Assembly (NCBI RefSeq): GCF_013087515.1
Contig: NZ_JABFCN010000021.1
Location: 1-64,000 of the forward strand
DNA from: Rhizobium sophorae
Lineage (GTDB): Bacteria > Pseudomonadota > Alphaproteobacteria > Rhizobiales > Rhizobiaceae
Direction of reading: 5' to 3'
DNA length: 64,000 bases
Below the pieces are notes generated by a model. The model saw only the letters and a program-made list of their open reading frames with translations, did not search any database and was not told where the DNA came from. The position numbers and the translations under genes were made by a program. Shown here piece by piece: positions 28,308 to 36,301 of this stretch (positions are counted from its first letter, which is position 1; each line of letters starts with the position of its first letter).

Positions 28308-29102
28308 TTATTCGCTGATTTGTCCCAGCCGCTTCGAGGCTTTTGGATCGAATGGGAACATGAGGCCAGCGGCCAGGAAGCCGCCGTCGACGTTCAGGGT
28401 GTGCCCCGTAATATAGGCAGCATCGTCGCTCGCCAGGAACACCGCGGCATCAGCGATTTCCGATGGTTCGCCATAACGGCGTTGCGGAACGAGCCGATGA
28501 TAGGCGTCACGCGTTTCGACCGTGTGCATGACTTTCGAGACCTCGGTCAATATCGGGCCCGGTGCGATGTTATTCACATTGATTCCCGATTCCGCGAGTT
28601 CGACCGCCATAACCTTCGTGAGGAGTTCGACGCCGGCCTTTGAGGCTCCATAGGCCGAACGCCCGACACCTCCCTTCTGACCGGACAGCGAAGCGATATT
28701 GATGATCCGCCCATAGCCTTTGGCGGCCATGATCCGAGCAAAGGCTTGCGCCACGAGGAATGTTCCGGTCAGATTGATCCGGACGACGCGTTCGAATTCC
28801 TCCCGTGAGCTTTCGAGAAACAGAGTGGTTGCGCCCACGCCCGCGTTGTTCACGAGTATGTCGACCGTGCCGAATCGGCCAATCGTTTCCTTAACGATCG
28901 TCTCAACGTCTTCGTTGACGGAAATATCGGCGCGGACGGCCAAAGCCCGCTCCCCAAGCCGCTCGGCGGCTTCGTTCGCCACTTCCAGATCGCGGTCGAC
29001 GATAACGACATTCGCGCCTTCGCGAACATAGGCTTCAGCGATTGCCAGTCCGATGCCCCGGCCAGCGCCCGTCACCACGGCAGTGCGTCCAGAAAGTCTC
29101 AT
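28308..29102 (-). CDS. Short-chain dehydrogenase/reductase
   Basis: A classical SDR of 264 residues. TGAGRGIGLAIAEAY gives the cofactor site, Asp (VIVDRD) suggests NAD, NNAGVGATTLF follows, and the catalytic residues lie in NIASLSGQ and YGASK. The ATG at 29102 with GGAGG 8 nt upstream is clear, although the frame is open further. It is transcribed divergently from the kinase gene across the four-heptamer operator at 29125, so it belongs to the same regulon. A dehydrogenation of the sugar or sugar acid is likely. Confidence 0.88.
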   Translation of the reverse strand: MRLSGRTAVVTGAGRGIGLAIAEAYVREGANVVIVDRDLEVANEAAERLGERALAVRADISVNEDVETIVKETIGRFGTVDILVNNAGVGATTLFLESSREEFERVVRINLTGTFLVAQAFARIMAAKGYGRIINIASLSGQKGGVGRSAYGASKAGVELLTKVMAVELAESGINVNNIAPGPILTEVSKVMHTVETRDAYHRLVPQRRYGEPSEIADAAVFLASDDAAYITGHTLNVDGGFLAAGLMFPFDPKASKRLGQISE

Positions 29103-29124
29103 CTCGTCGTCCTCCAATTTTCTC

Positions 29125-29152
29125 GATATGAGGTATAAGGTATAAGGTATGA
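29125..29152. promoter_or_regulatory. Four tandem heptamers in the divergent SDR/kinase promoter region
   Basis: GATATGA (29125), GGTATAA (29132), GGTATAA (29139) and GGTATGA (29146-29152) follow each other with no gaps, all in the same orientation. The last half-site is followed by CCTTGAC. The block sits between the SDR start (29102) and the kinase promoter, so it could control both directions. Confidence 0.8.
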
Positions 29153-29154
29153 CC

Positions 29155-29183
29155 TTGACAGAGTTATGAGCTGCTTCTATGAG
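29155..29183 (+). promoter_or_regulatory. Likely promoter of the kinase/BKACE genes
   Basis: TTGACA at 29155-29160 is followed after exactly 17 bp by TATGAG at 29178-29183. The tandem heptamer operator ends 2 bp upstream of the -35 box, a position from which a bound GntR protein could block or modulate polymerase. Confidence 0.55.
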
Positions 29184-29253
29184 TATTGTCAAGAGTGAAG
29201 CCCGGCTGATGTATGGAGGAAGATATCCTCGGCCGGGATATTGGGAGGATCCG

Positions 29254-30606
29254 ATGACATCAGCTGGCAAGCTCAAGGCCGTGTTTTACGGCGACGACTT
29301 CACGGGTTCTTCCGAAAACCTGGCGCAGTTCCATCGCAGTGGTGTGAAGGGAAAACTCTATCTCGCACGCCCTTCAGCACAGACGGCGTCAACAGATGCT
29401 CTGTCTTATGATGTGCTTGGCTTCGCCGGTACCGCAAGGGCGTTGTCCGGCGTCGAGCTCGACGAGGAGCTTGACAGCGCGTTTTCGATCATGCGCACCC
29501 TCAACAGTCCGCTTATCCAATACAAGATCTGTTCGACGTTCGACTCGTCGCCCACCGTTGGAAGCTATGGTGCTGTTCTGGCGCGCGCTGCGGCTCACTT
29601 CGGCAAGAGGGACGTTCCAGTCCTCGCCGCGACCCCGGACTTCGGGCGCTACACCTGTTTCGGAAATCATTTCGCGCGCTTTGCCGACAGGATTGAGCGG
29701 CTCGACCGGCACCCGAGCATGTCGCGCCACCCCAGGACGCCGATGCACGAGGCGGATCTGCGCATGCATCTGGCTGGGCAGACAGATAAGGAATTCGTCA
29801 ACGTCACGCTTCCCGCAATCCGGAACCGCTCGGCAATGGAGGAGCGTGTCTTCAAGGCCTTCCAAGAGGGGGCAGGGGTCATTTTCGATGGGCTCGAAAA
29901 TGCGGATCTTGCGGCTGTCGCCGATCTGCTCTGGGCGCGGTATCCGACACGTCCGATGTTCGCGCTAGCAGCTCAAGGCTTGGCGCAACAACTCGGCGCT
30001 CTTTGGGCCCGCTTGGGCCTGCTATCGTCGGCGGAGCCCGTCAAGACGGAGATTGCCGGCGTCGAAAATCTACTCGTCTTATCAGGTAGTTGCGCCCTGC
30101 AAACCGGGCGCCAGATTGCGGTGGCCGAAGCTTCCGGGTGGAACCTTGTCCACTTGGATGTCTCGACAGTCCGGTCCGATGATGATGCTGAGGCAGTTGC
30201 GCGGGAGGCTGCTTTGAAGGCGATCGAGAGCCTTGTGCGCGGTCGATCTACAATCATCTACACGGCTCGCGGGGAAACCGGCCGTCTGGCCGGCGGCGAT
30301 GTTCCCGCGGAACGCTTGGGCGCCATCTACTGTGACGTTGCGCGTGCCGTGCGCCGCGCGGTTTCCTTGCCGCGGATCGTGTTTTCGGGCGGTGACAGTT
30401 CGAGCTATGCGGTGCGGACAATCGGCGCCGAAGCGCTCGAGATCGCCGTTTTTGACGAAGTTCAAAATTGCCATGTCTGCCGCCTGGATGCGCCGGGCGA
30501 CGCCGAAGTCGATGGCCTCGAAGTCATGCTGAAGGGCGGGCAGATTGGTGCCGATGACTTCTTCCTGCGGGCAAAGGCGGGCACCTCGGGTTATCTGGCG
30601 GCGTAA
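29254..30606 (+). CDS. DUF1537 four-carbon acid sugar kinase family protein (OiaK-like candidate)
   Basis: An ATP-dependent sugar-acid kinase family member of 450 residues. The N-terminal substrate domain begins KAVFYGDDFTGSSEN (GDDFTG at 13-18), with KICSTFDSSPTVGSYG. The C-terminal nucleotide-binding part has LVLSGSCALQTGRQI and VFSGGDSSSYAVRTIG. Family members phosphorylate threonate, erythronate or 3-oxo-isoapionate. The RuBisCO-like protein and erythrulose-phosphate isomerases in the same regulon point to the 3-oxo-isoapionate kinase type. The start at 29254 has GGGAGG upstream; two earlier in-frame ATGs lack it. Substrate is inferred, not shown. Confidence 0.88.
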   Translation: MTSAGKLKAVFYGDDFTGSSENLAQFHRSGVKGKLYLARPSAQTASTDALSYDVLGFAGTARALSGVELDEELDSAFSIMRTLNSPLIQYKICSTFDSSPTVGSYGAVLARAAAHFGKRDVPVLAATPDFGRYTCFGNHFARFADRIERLDRHPSMSRHPRTPMHEADLRMHLAGQTDKEFVNVTLPAIRNRSAMEERVFKAFQEGAGVIFDGLENADLAAVADLLWARYPTRPMFALAAQGLAQQLGALWARLGLLSSAEPVKTEIAGVENLLVLSGSCALQTGRQIAVAEASGWNLVHLDVSTVRSDDDAEAVAREAALKAIESLVRGRSTIIYTARGETGRLAGGDVPAERLGAIYCDVARAVRRAVSLPRIVFSGGDSSSYAVRTIGAEALEIAVFDEVQNCHVCRLDAPGDAEVDGLEVMLKGGQIGADDFFLRAKAGTSGYLAA

Positions 30607-30616
30607 GGAGCGAAAG

Positions 30617-31504
30617 ATGCAAAAGAAAATCATCCTCGAAGCCAGGGTCAACGAGTACGCGCCGCGCACATCCAACCCTAATATCCCATACACCGCCGAC
30701 GAGATCGTTGAGGCCGCCGTTGCAGCCCGCAAGGCGGGAGCGGCGATTCTCCACTATCATGCCAGGACAGCCGACGGCGGTGCGACAAACACCGTTGAGG
30801 CAAACGCCGAAATCATCCGCGAAGTCAGGCAGGCGACCGATCTACTCATCCTTCCCACGCTCGGCTTTATCTCGAATGATGCCGACGCCATGAAGCGCAT
30901 CGACACGGTCGCAACCCTGGCATTGGACCCTGCTACGAAGCCCGATATTGCGCCCATCGATACCGGTTCGGCCAATCTCGAGCTTTGGGATGCCGAGACG
31001 CGCAGGTTCGAAAATCCAGAACGTTTGTATCTCAACACGACCGAAAGTCTCGCGCACTACGCGCGTACCTTGGCCGAAAAGGGCGTAAAGCCGAAGCTGG
31101 TTTCCTGGTCTGTCGGGTTCACGCGCCGCGCGATCGCTCTGATGGACGCGGGCCTTGTGAGGGGGCCCGCCTACTTTCTCCTGCACCTAACGGGAGGGCG
31201 ATACATTACCGGGCATCCGCCGACCGAGGCGGGTCTCATGGCGCATCTTGCATTTCTGCCCGACGACCGGCCGATCGAATGGACGGTCAATTGCCTTGGG
31301 GGCAATCTGTTGAACATTGCTCCTGCGATCTGCCGTCTGGGCGGCCACATGGCTATTGGAATAGGCGACTATCCCTATCGCGAGTTCGGCACACCCACGA
31401 ACGCGGAAGTCATATCGCGCGCTGTTGAGATTGCCCAAAAGGTCGGACGTGAGCCCGCTACACCCCAGGAGGCACGCGCGATCCTCGAACTGGACGCCGC
31501 GTAG
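30617..31504 (+). CDS. Beta-keto acid cleavage enzyme family (BKACE, DUF849)
   Basis: A zinc-dependent TIM-barrel protein of 295 residues. His46 and His48 in ILHYHARTADGG match the zinc ligands of the family, and LHLTGGRYITGHPP and VNCLGGNL lie in the barrel. Characterised members condense a 3-keto acid with acetyl-CoA to give acetoacetate and a new acyl-CoA. AAGGAG precedes the ATG at 30617, 10 bp after the kinase stop, so the two are one transcript. Its presence beside a sugar-acid kinase suggests that a 3-oxo sugar acid is an intermediate, but which substrate it cleaves is unknown. Confidence 0.88.
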   Translation: MQKKIILEARVNEYAPRTSNPNIPYTADEIVEAAVAARKAGAAILHYHARTADGGATNTVEANAEIIREVRQATDLLILPTLGFISNDADAMKRIDTVATLALDPATKPDIAPIDTGSANLELWDAETRRFENPERLYLNTTESLAHYARTLAEKGVKPKLVSWSVGFTRRAIALMDAGLVRGPAYFLLHLTGGRYITGHPPTEAGLMAHLAFLPDDRPIEWTVNCLGGNLLNIAPAICRLGGHMAIGIGDYPYREFGTPTNAEVISRAVEIAQKVGREPATPQEARAILELDAA

Positions 31505-31558
31505 ATCCAATAAGGCATGCGATCCGCACACACGAGGCATAGATTTGGATTTTTACGA

Positions 31559-31574
31559 GGTATGACGTCATATC
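31559..31574 (+). promoter_or_regulatory. Operator abutting the importer ATPase start codon
   Basis: GGTATGA (31559-31565), CG, and TCATATC (31568-31574) form a 16-bp inverted repeat ending one base before the ATG at 31575. It overlaps the only purine-rich stretch (ACGAGG) that could serve as ribosome site. Same heptamer as the other regulon sites. Confidence 0.72.
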
Positions 31575-33107
31575 ATGGTCAACGCAACTGAGAAGATAAC
31601 AGTTCAGGGAACCGCGCAGTCGTCTTCGGCACGCGTGCTTCTGCGGGCCGAGGGCGTGGAAAAGTCGTTCAACGGCGTCCCAGCGCTCGTTGATGGCCGA
31701 CTAACTCTAAAGGCCGGGACCGTCCATGCCTTGTGCGGCGGTAACGGCGCCGGCAAGTCGACATTCCTCAACATCACGATGGGACTGCTCCGCCGCGATG
31801 GAGGGATAGTGGAGATCGATGGCGAGCAGGTCGACTTCAAAAGCGCCGCTGACGCCTTGCGTCACGGCATCGCGATCATCACGCAGGAGCTTTCCCCCGT
31901 CCCCGAGATGACCGTCGCCGAGAACCTTTACCTTGGCCGCGAGCCGAAGCGACTTGGCGTGCTCGTCGATTTTAGCCAGATGCGCAGGGACGCCCAGGCA
32001 TTCCTCGATGAACTCGGCTTTGAAGTCGACGCTGCCAAGAAGATGGGGGAGCTGAGCCTCGCCCAGATTCAGCTCGTCGAAATTGCGAAGGCTCTCAGCT
32101 ATCGGGCACATATCGTCATCATGGACGAGCCGACATCTGCTATCGGCGAACACGAAGTCCATGTCTTGTTCAACGCGCTCCGCAAGATCACCGCGCGCGG
32201 TTCCGCAATTATCTACGTGTCTCACAAACTCACCGAAATCTTCGAGATCGCGGATGAGTACACAGTCTTCCGCGACGGCCGTTTCATCGAGACTGGAAAC
32301 ATCAAAGACATCGACCGCCGTCATCTTGTGACACAGATCGTCGGCCGTGAAGTCAAGCTGGTCGAGAAGGGCAAGCCTCTCGAAGACGCGCCAATCCTGC
32401 TTTCGGTCTCGAACTTGGCGCGCGGGCCTCATTTCCGAGACATCTCGCTAGACGTGGCGTCCGGCGAAGTGGTCGGAATCTACGGGCTGCTTGGGTCCGG
32501 ACGAACCGAGTTCCTCGAGACAATATTCGGGCTGCACTCACCAACGGGAGGCGAAGTTGTCTTCAACGGCGGTAAGGTCAAGCCAGGCAGTCCTAAGGAC
32601 GCAATTCAACGTGGAATGGCGATGGTGACCGAGGATCGCAAGGACAGTGGTCTCGTGCTCTCGGCATCGATCGCCCACAACATCACGCTTTCATCGCTGG
32701 CCTTGATGGCCATCAGCGGTTTCATCCGCGGGGACAAAGAGCGCAGCGCAGTTCAAGACATGATCGTCTCACAGAGGATCAAGTCGGCGTCGCCAGATGT
32801 TGCCGTCGAAACTCTGTCAGGGGGCAACCAACAAAAAGTCGTGCTGGCCCGGTGCCTTCTGACAAATCCAAAGCTTCTCATTTGCGACGAACCGACGCGT
32901 GGCATCGACGAAGGTTCCAAGCAGGAGATCTACGCGTTCCTGCGAGACTTCGCGGCAAAGGGCAACGGCGTCCTCGTGGTCTCCTCGGAGGCACCGGAGA
33001 TCATGCAGCTCAGCGACAGGATCGCGATTTTCAAACAGGGGCAGCTCCTCAGCATCATCGACGGTGCCGAAGCAACGCAACAGACGCTTATGGACATGGC
33101 GAGCTGA
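31575..33107 (+). CDS. Ribose-type ABC transporter ATP-binding protein
   Basis: A two-domain ATPase of 510 residues. The first domain has GGNGAGKSTFL, LSLAQIQL and VIMDEPTSAI. The second has the degenerate Walker A GLLGSGRTEF, LSGGNQQK and LLICDEPTRGID. The start is preceded by an operator rather than a strong ribosome site, so initiation may be weak or regulated. It is followed by permease and binding-protein genes on the same strand, giving the order ATPase-permease-binding protein. Confidence 0.92.
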   Translation: MVNATEKITVQGTAQSSSARVLLRAEGVEKSFNGVPALVDGRLTLKAGTVHALCGGNGAGKSTFLNITMGLLRRDGGIVEIDGEQVDFKSAADALRHGIAIITQELSPVPEMTVAENLYLGREPKRLGVLVDFSQMRRDAQAFLDELGFEVDAAKKMGELSLAQIQLVEIAKALSYRAHIVIMDEPTSAIGEHEVHVLFNALRKITARGSAIIYVSHKLTEIFEIADEYTVFRDGRFIETGNIKDIDRRHLVTQIVGREVKLVEKGKPLEDAPILLSVSNLARGPHFRDISLDVASGEVVGIYGLLGSGRTEFLETIFGLHSPTGGEVVFNGGKVKPGSPKDAIQRGMAMVTEDRKDSGLVLSASIAHNITLSSLALMAISGFIRGDKERSAVQDMIVSQRIKSASPDVAVETLSGGNQQKVVLARCLLTNPKLLICDEPTRGIDEGSKQEIYAFLRDFAAKGNGVLVVSSEAPEIMQLSDRIAIFKQGQLLSIIDGAEATQQTLMDMAS

Positions 33108-33145
33108 TGAGCGGTCATAGCCCCATTCACGGGAGGACTTGAGTA

Positions 33146-34108
33146 ATGAATACCATCGCTGCGGCGAAGCCCGGAAACTTCCGCGCCGGGGAAATGATCA
33201 GGCAGTTCAGCATCGTTCTCGTGTTTTTCCTGATCGTCGCGTTCTTCGCGTTCGCGAACCAGTACTTCATGACATGGTTGAATTGGCTGAATCTCGTTCG
33301 CCAGTCGTCGATCAACGGCATTCTGGCGATCGGAGTGACCTTCGTCATCCTTACTAAGGGCATCGACCTATCGGTCGGCTCCGTAATGGCGCTCGCGGGC
33401 ATGATCGCCGCCAGCCTCGTAACGGAGACCAACGAGCAGTTCGTGCTTTTCGGTATCTTTGCGGGCCTCGCGGCGGGAGCCGGCCTCGGCTTGGTGAACG
33501 GCGTGCTTGTTGCCGCGGTCAAGGTCCCGCCGTTCGTAGTGACGCTTGGCATGTTGAGCGTGGCCCGCGGTCTCACCTTGATCTTTTCGGAAGGACGCCC
33601 CATCCCGAATCTGTCGGATCCCTTCAAGTGGATCGGCTCCGGGCAGATCATGTATATCCCGGTACCGATCGTCATCCTGTTCGTCGTCTTCCTGATTGGA
33701 TGGACCGTTTTAAACTATACGACTTTCGGCCGTTATGTGTACGCAGTTGGCGGCAACGAGAAGGCGGCTCGCACGAGCGGCATTTCCACCAAGGTGATCG
33801 TCGGTGCGACCTATGTGATCTCGGGCCTCCTGGCTGGTCTTGCGGGGCTTGTCCTGACGGCTCGCACCACCGCTGCGCTGCCGCAAGCGGGCATCGGTTA
33901 TGAGCTTGACGCGATCGCCGCCGTCGTGATCGGCGGGACGAGCCTTGCGGGCGGCCGCGGATCGCTGCTCGGCACACTGATCGGCGCGCTCATCATCGGC
34001 ACGATCAACAACGGCATGGACCTCATGGGCGTGTCTTCATACTACCAGCAGGTCCTCAAGGGCACGATCATCGTGGTCGCGGTCATCGCCGACCAAATCC
34101 GCAAATAA
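33146..34108 (+). CDS. Ribose-type ABC transporter permease
   Basis: An integral membrane protein of 320 residues with about 8-10 hydrophobic segments. Family motifs are KGIDLSVGSVMALAGM, KVPPFVVTLGMLSVARG and VVIGGTSLAGGRGSLLG. It follows the ATPase after 38 bp with AGGACTTGAGTA before the ATG. Part of the importer of the RuBisCO-like-protein regulon. Confidence 0.92.
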   Translation: MNTIAAAKPGNFRAGEMIRQFSIVLVFFLIVAFFAFANQYFMTWLNWLNLVRQSSINGILAIGVTFVILTKGIDLSVGSVMALAGMIAASLVTETNEQFVLFGIFAGLAAGAGLGLVNGVLVAAVKVPPFVVTLGMLSVARGLTLIFSEGRPIPNLSDPFKWIGSGQIMYIPVPIVILFVVFLIGWTVLNYTTFGRYVYAVGGNEKAARTSGISTKVIVGATYVISGLLAGLAGLVLTARTTAALPQAGIGYELDAIAAVVIGGTSLAGGRGSLLGTLIGALIIGTINNGMDLMGVSSYYQQVLKGTIIVVAVIADQIRK

Positions 34109-34203
34109 GACCAATCCCGAAATTGCCGCCGGGGAAGGCCGGCGACAATGTCCGGCCCAGCGTGTCGCGTCCGGACGTATCTTAAACCAGAGGAGAATAT
34201 GAA

Positions 34204-35202
34204 ATGCAGATGTCTAGGAGGAACCTGCTCAATGCGGGTGTGGGTATGGCAATCGCCGTAGCGACGTTGGCTGGCGGGAACTTCGCCTTCGCGCAGGACA
34301 AAATTCGGATCGCGGCTCTCTCGTTCGGTGAGTCCGGCGAGTACATGAAGGCTTGGTCGACGGAAATCCAGAACCATCCCGCCGTCAAATCGGGCGAGGT
34401 CGAGATCACCGTTTTCGACGGCAAGTATGATCCACTGACACAGGCGAACCAGATCGACACAGCGATCACCCAACAATTCAACGCGATCATCATGTCACCC
34501 TTCGACCTCGAGGCCTCGGCGCCGCCGATCGAAAAGGCCGCCGAAGCGAAAATCCCGCTTATCGTGTCGGCGCTCAAGACCAAGTCGACGAAATACACCG
34601 CGTCCATCATCGTTAACGATACCGAAGGCGGCCGGATCATCGCTGAGGAACTCGCCAAGCGCCTTCCGAACGGCGGCAACGTCGTCCTCATGGAGGGTCC
34701 GATCGGCCAGTCGGCCCAGATCGAGCGCCGCGCAGGCATAGACGCTGGTCTCGCCAAGTTCCCGAACCTCAAGCTCATCGAAGACAAGACAGGCAACTGG
34801 AGCCGCGCCGAGGGTCAGGCGCTCATGGAGAACTGGTTGCTCGCACACCCGGGTGAGATCAACGGCGTCCTTGCGGAAAACGACGAGATGGCGCTTGGCG
34901 CGATCGAAGCCATGAAGAGCGCCGGCATCGATCTCAAGACCGTTCCCGTTCTTGCGATCGACGGCATTCCGGACGCAAAGCGCGCCGTGAAGAAGGGCGA
35001 GATGGCGGTCAGCCTCTACAAGTACGCCCGCGCCGAAGGCCAGGGCGCGGTCGACCTCGCACTGCGGGCGATCAAGGGCGAGAGCTACAAGCCGCAGTCC
35101 GAAATCTGGGGCTCGCTGATGGAATGGAAGGGCGGCACCGAGAAGGACTACGTCGTGCCGTGGCTCGTGCTCGATTCCACCAATGTCGAGAAGTACATGT
35201 AA
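34204..35202 (+). CDS. Ribose-type substrate-binding protein
   Basis: A periplasmic protein of 332 residues. The signal peptide runs from MQMSRRNLLNAG to about NFAFAQ, with cleavage predicted near AFA-QD. The mature fold shows DKIRIAALSFGESGEYMK, IIMSPFDLEASAPPIEKA, ENDEMALGAIEAMKS and VLAIDGIPDAKRAV, all typical of type I sugar-binding proteins. A strong hairpin follows. Its ligand would define the substrate of the whole regulon. Confidence 0.9.
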   Translation: MQMSRRNLLNAGVGMAIAVATLAGGNFAFAQDKIRIAALSFGESGEYMKAWSTEIQNHPAVKSGEVEITVFDGKYDPLTQANQIDTAITQQFNAIIMSPFDLEASAPPIEKAAEAKIPLIVSALKTKSTKYTASIIVNDTEGGRIIAEELAKRLPNGGNVVLMEGPIGQSAQIERRAGIDAGLAKFPNLKLIEDKTGNWSRAEGQALMENWLLAHPGEINGVLAENDEMALGAIEAMKSAGIDLKTVPVLAIDGIPDAKRAVKKGEMAVSLYKYARAEGQGAVDLALRAIKGESYKPQSEIWGSLMEWKGGTEKDYVVPWLVLDSTNVEKYM

Positions 35203-35211
35203 TCGGACAAC

Positions 35212-35238
35212 GGCGGACGGCCCGTACGGCCGTCCGCC
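35212..35238 (+). terminator. GC hairpin after the binding-protein gene
   Basis: GGCGGACGGCC (35212-35222) and GGCCGTCCGCC (35228-35238) form a perfect 11-bp stem with a 5-nt loop, 9 bp after the stop, followed by only TT. Probably an mRNA-stabilising or partial-termination structure that lowers expression of the enzyme genes behind it. Confidence 0.75.
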
Positions 35239-35266
35239 TTACACCAGGGAAATAGGATCGACCATC

Positions 35267-36301
35267 ATGTTGAAGAGAAAAGTTGGAAAGACCGATGTGA
35301 CGCTGACCTCGCTAGGGCTGGGTACCTCGCCGCTCGGTGGGTGCAATGTCGATGTGAGCTTCCAGACTTTCGAAGCGGTCGTCCTCAAGGCATACGACTT
35401 GGGTGTCCGCTATTTCGACACCGCGCCCCTTTACGGCCTTGGAAAGTCCGAGCATTCCCTCGGCCATGTCCTTCGCAACAACGATCTCATCGGCAAGGTC
35501 GTGGTCAGCACCAAGGCGGGGCGGATACTCAAGCCGGAAAGCCGCGCAAAGCGCGCCGAGAGCCTTTACGGCATCGACTGGGTGAAGGCGCTGCCATTCG
35601 TCGATGACTACGACTATTCCTATGACGGCATCATGCGCGCTTTCGAAGATAGCCAGCAGCGCCTGGGTATGGACCACATTGACATCCTCTATCTCCACGA
35701 CGTGAGCGGCGAATGGCACCGCGAGGCGTATAGCACCCACCTTTCGGCGCTGAGATCGAGCGGTTACAAGGCGTGTGACGAGCTGCGCAGCACAGGCTCC
35801 GTGAAGGCCATCGGCCTCGGCGTCAATGAAACCGCGTCGGTCCTGCAGGTGGCAGAGGAATTTGATCTCGACTGCTCCATGGTCGCCGGGCGCTACACCC
35901 TGCTCAACCACGGCGCTCTCGACCATTTCTATCCAGAAATGCAGCGTCGCGGCATCGGTATCATTGCGGCTGGCATCTACAACTCCGGCATCCTCGCCGA
36001 GGGTAGCAAGTCGATGACAACCACCCGCACCTACGATTGCCAGCCCGCGCCTGAAGCGATCGTCCGCAAGGTCGAGGCGCTCGAAGCCGTCTGCGAGCGC
36101 CATGGCGTCTCGCTTGCGACTGCAGCGACACAATTTGTCTACGCACATCCTGCAGTGACCGCGGTGGTACAGGGAGCGCTGGCGCCCGAACACGTCGTCG
36201 CAAACGTCGCCGCGATCTCGACGCCGGTTCCGGCTGCGTTCTGGGCCGACCTGAAGTCGTCCGGCCTCATCCCTGAAGCCGCGCCAGTTCCGGAGGCATG
36301 A
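35267..36301 (+). CDS. Aldo/keto reductase, sugar (threo-aldose/fucose) 1-dehydrogenase-like
   Basis: An aldo/keto reductase of 344 residues. Catalytic Asp51 and Tyr56 (DTAPLYGLGKSEH), Lys83 (STKAG) and His in YLHDVSGEWH are present. The pattern LGLGTSPLGG and the long YDYSYDGIMRAFEDS segment fit the branch with D-threo-aldose 1-dehydrogenase and pyridoxal 4-dehydrogenase, which oxidise the anomeric or aldehyde carbon to a lactone or acid. The start at 35267 is supported by the family N-terminus. It overlaps the RuBisCO-like gene by 4 bp. A paralogue lies at 39900. Confidence 0.85.
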   Translation: MLKRKVGKTDVTLTSLGLGTSPLGGCNVDVSFQTFEAVVLKAYDLGVRYFDTAPLYGLGKSEHSLGHVLRNNDLIGKVVVSTKAGRILKPESRAKRAESLYGIDWVKALPFVDDYDYSYDGIMRAFEDSQQRLGMDHIDILYLHDVSGEWHREAYSTHLSALRSSGYKACDELRSTGSVKAIGLGVNETASVLQVAEEFDLDCSMVAGRYTLLNHGALDHFYPEMQRRGIGIIAAGIYNSGILAEGSKSMTTTRTYDCQPAPEAIVRKVEALEAVCERHGVSLATAATQFVYAHPAVTAVVQGALAPEHVVANVAAISTPVPAAFWADLKSSGLIPEAAPVPEA

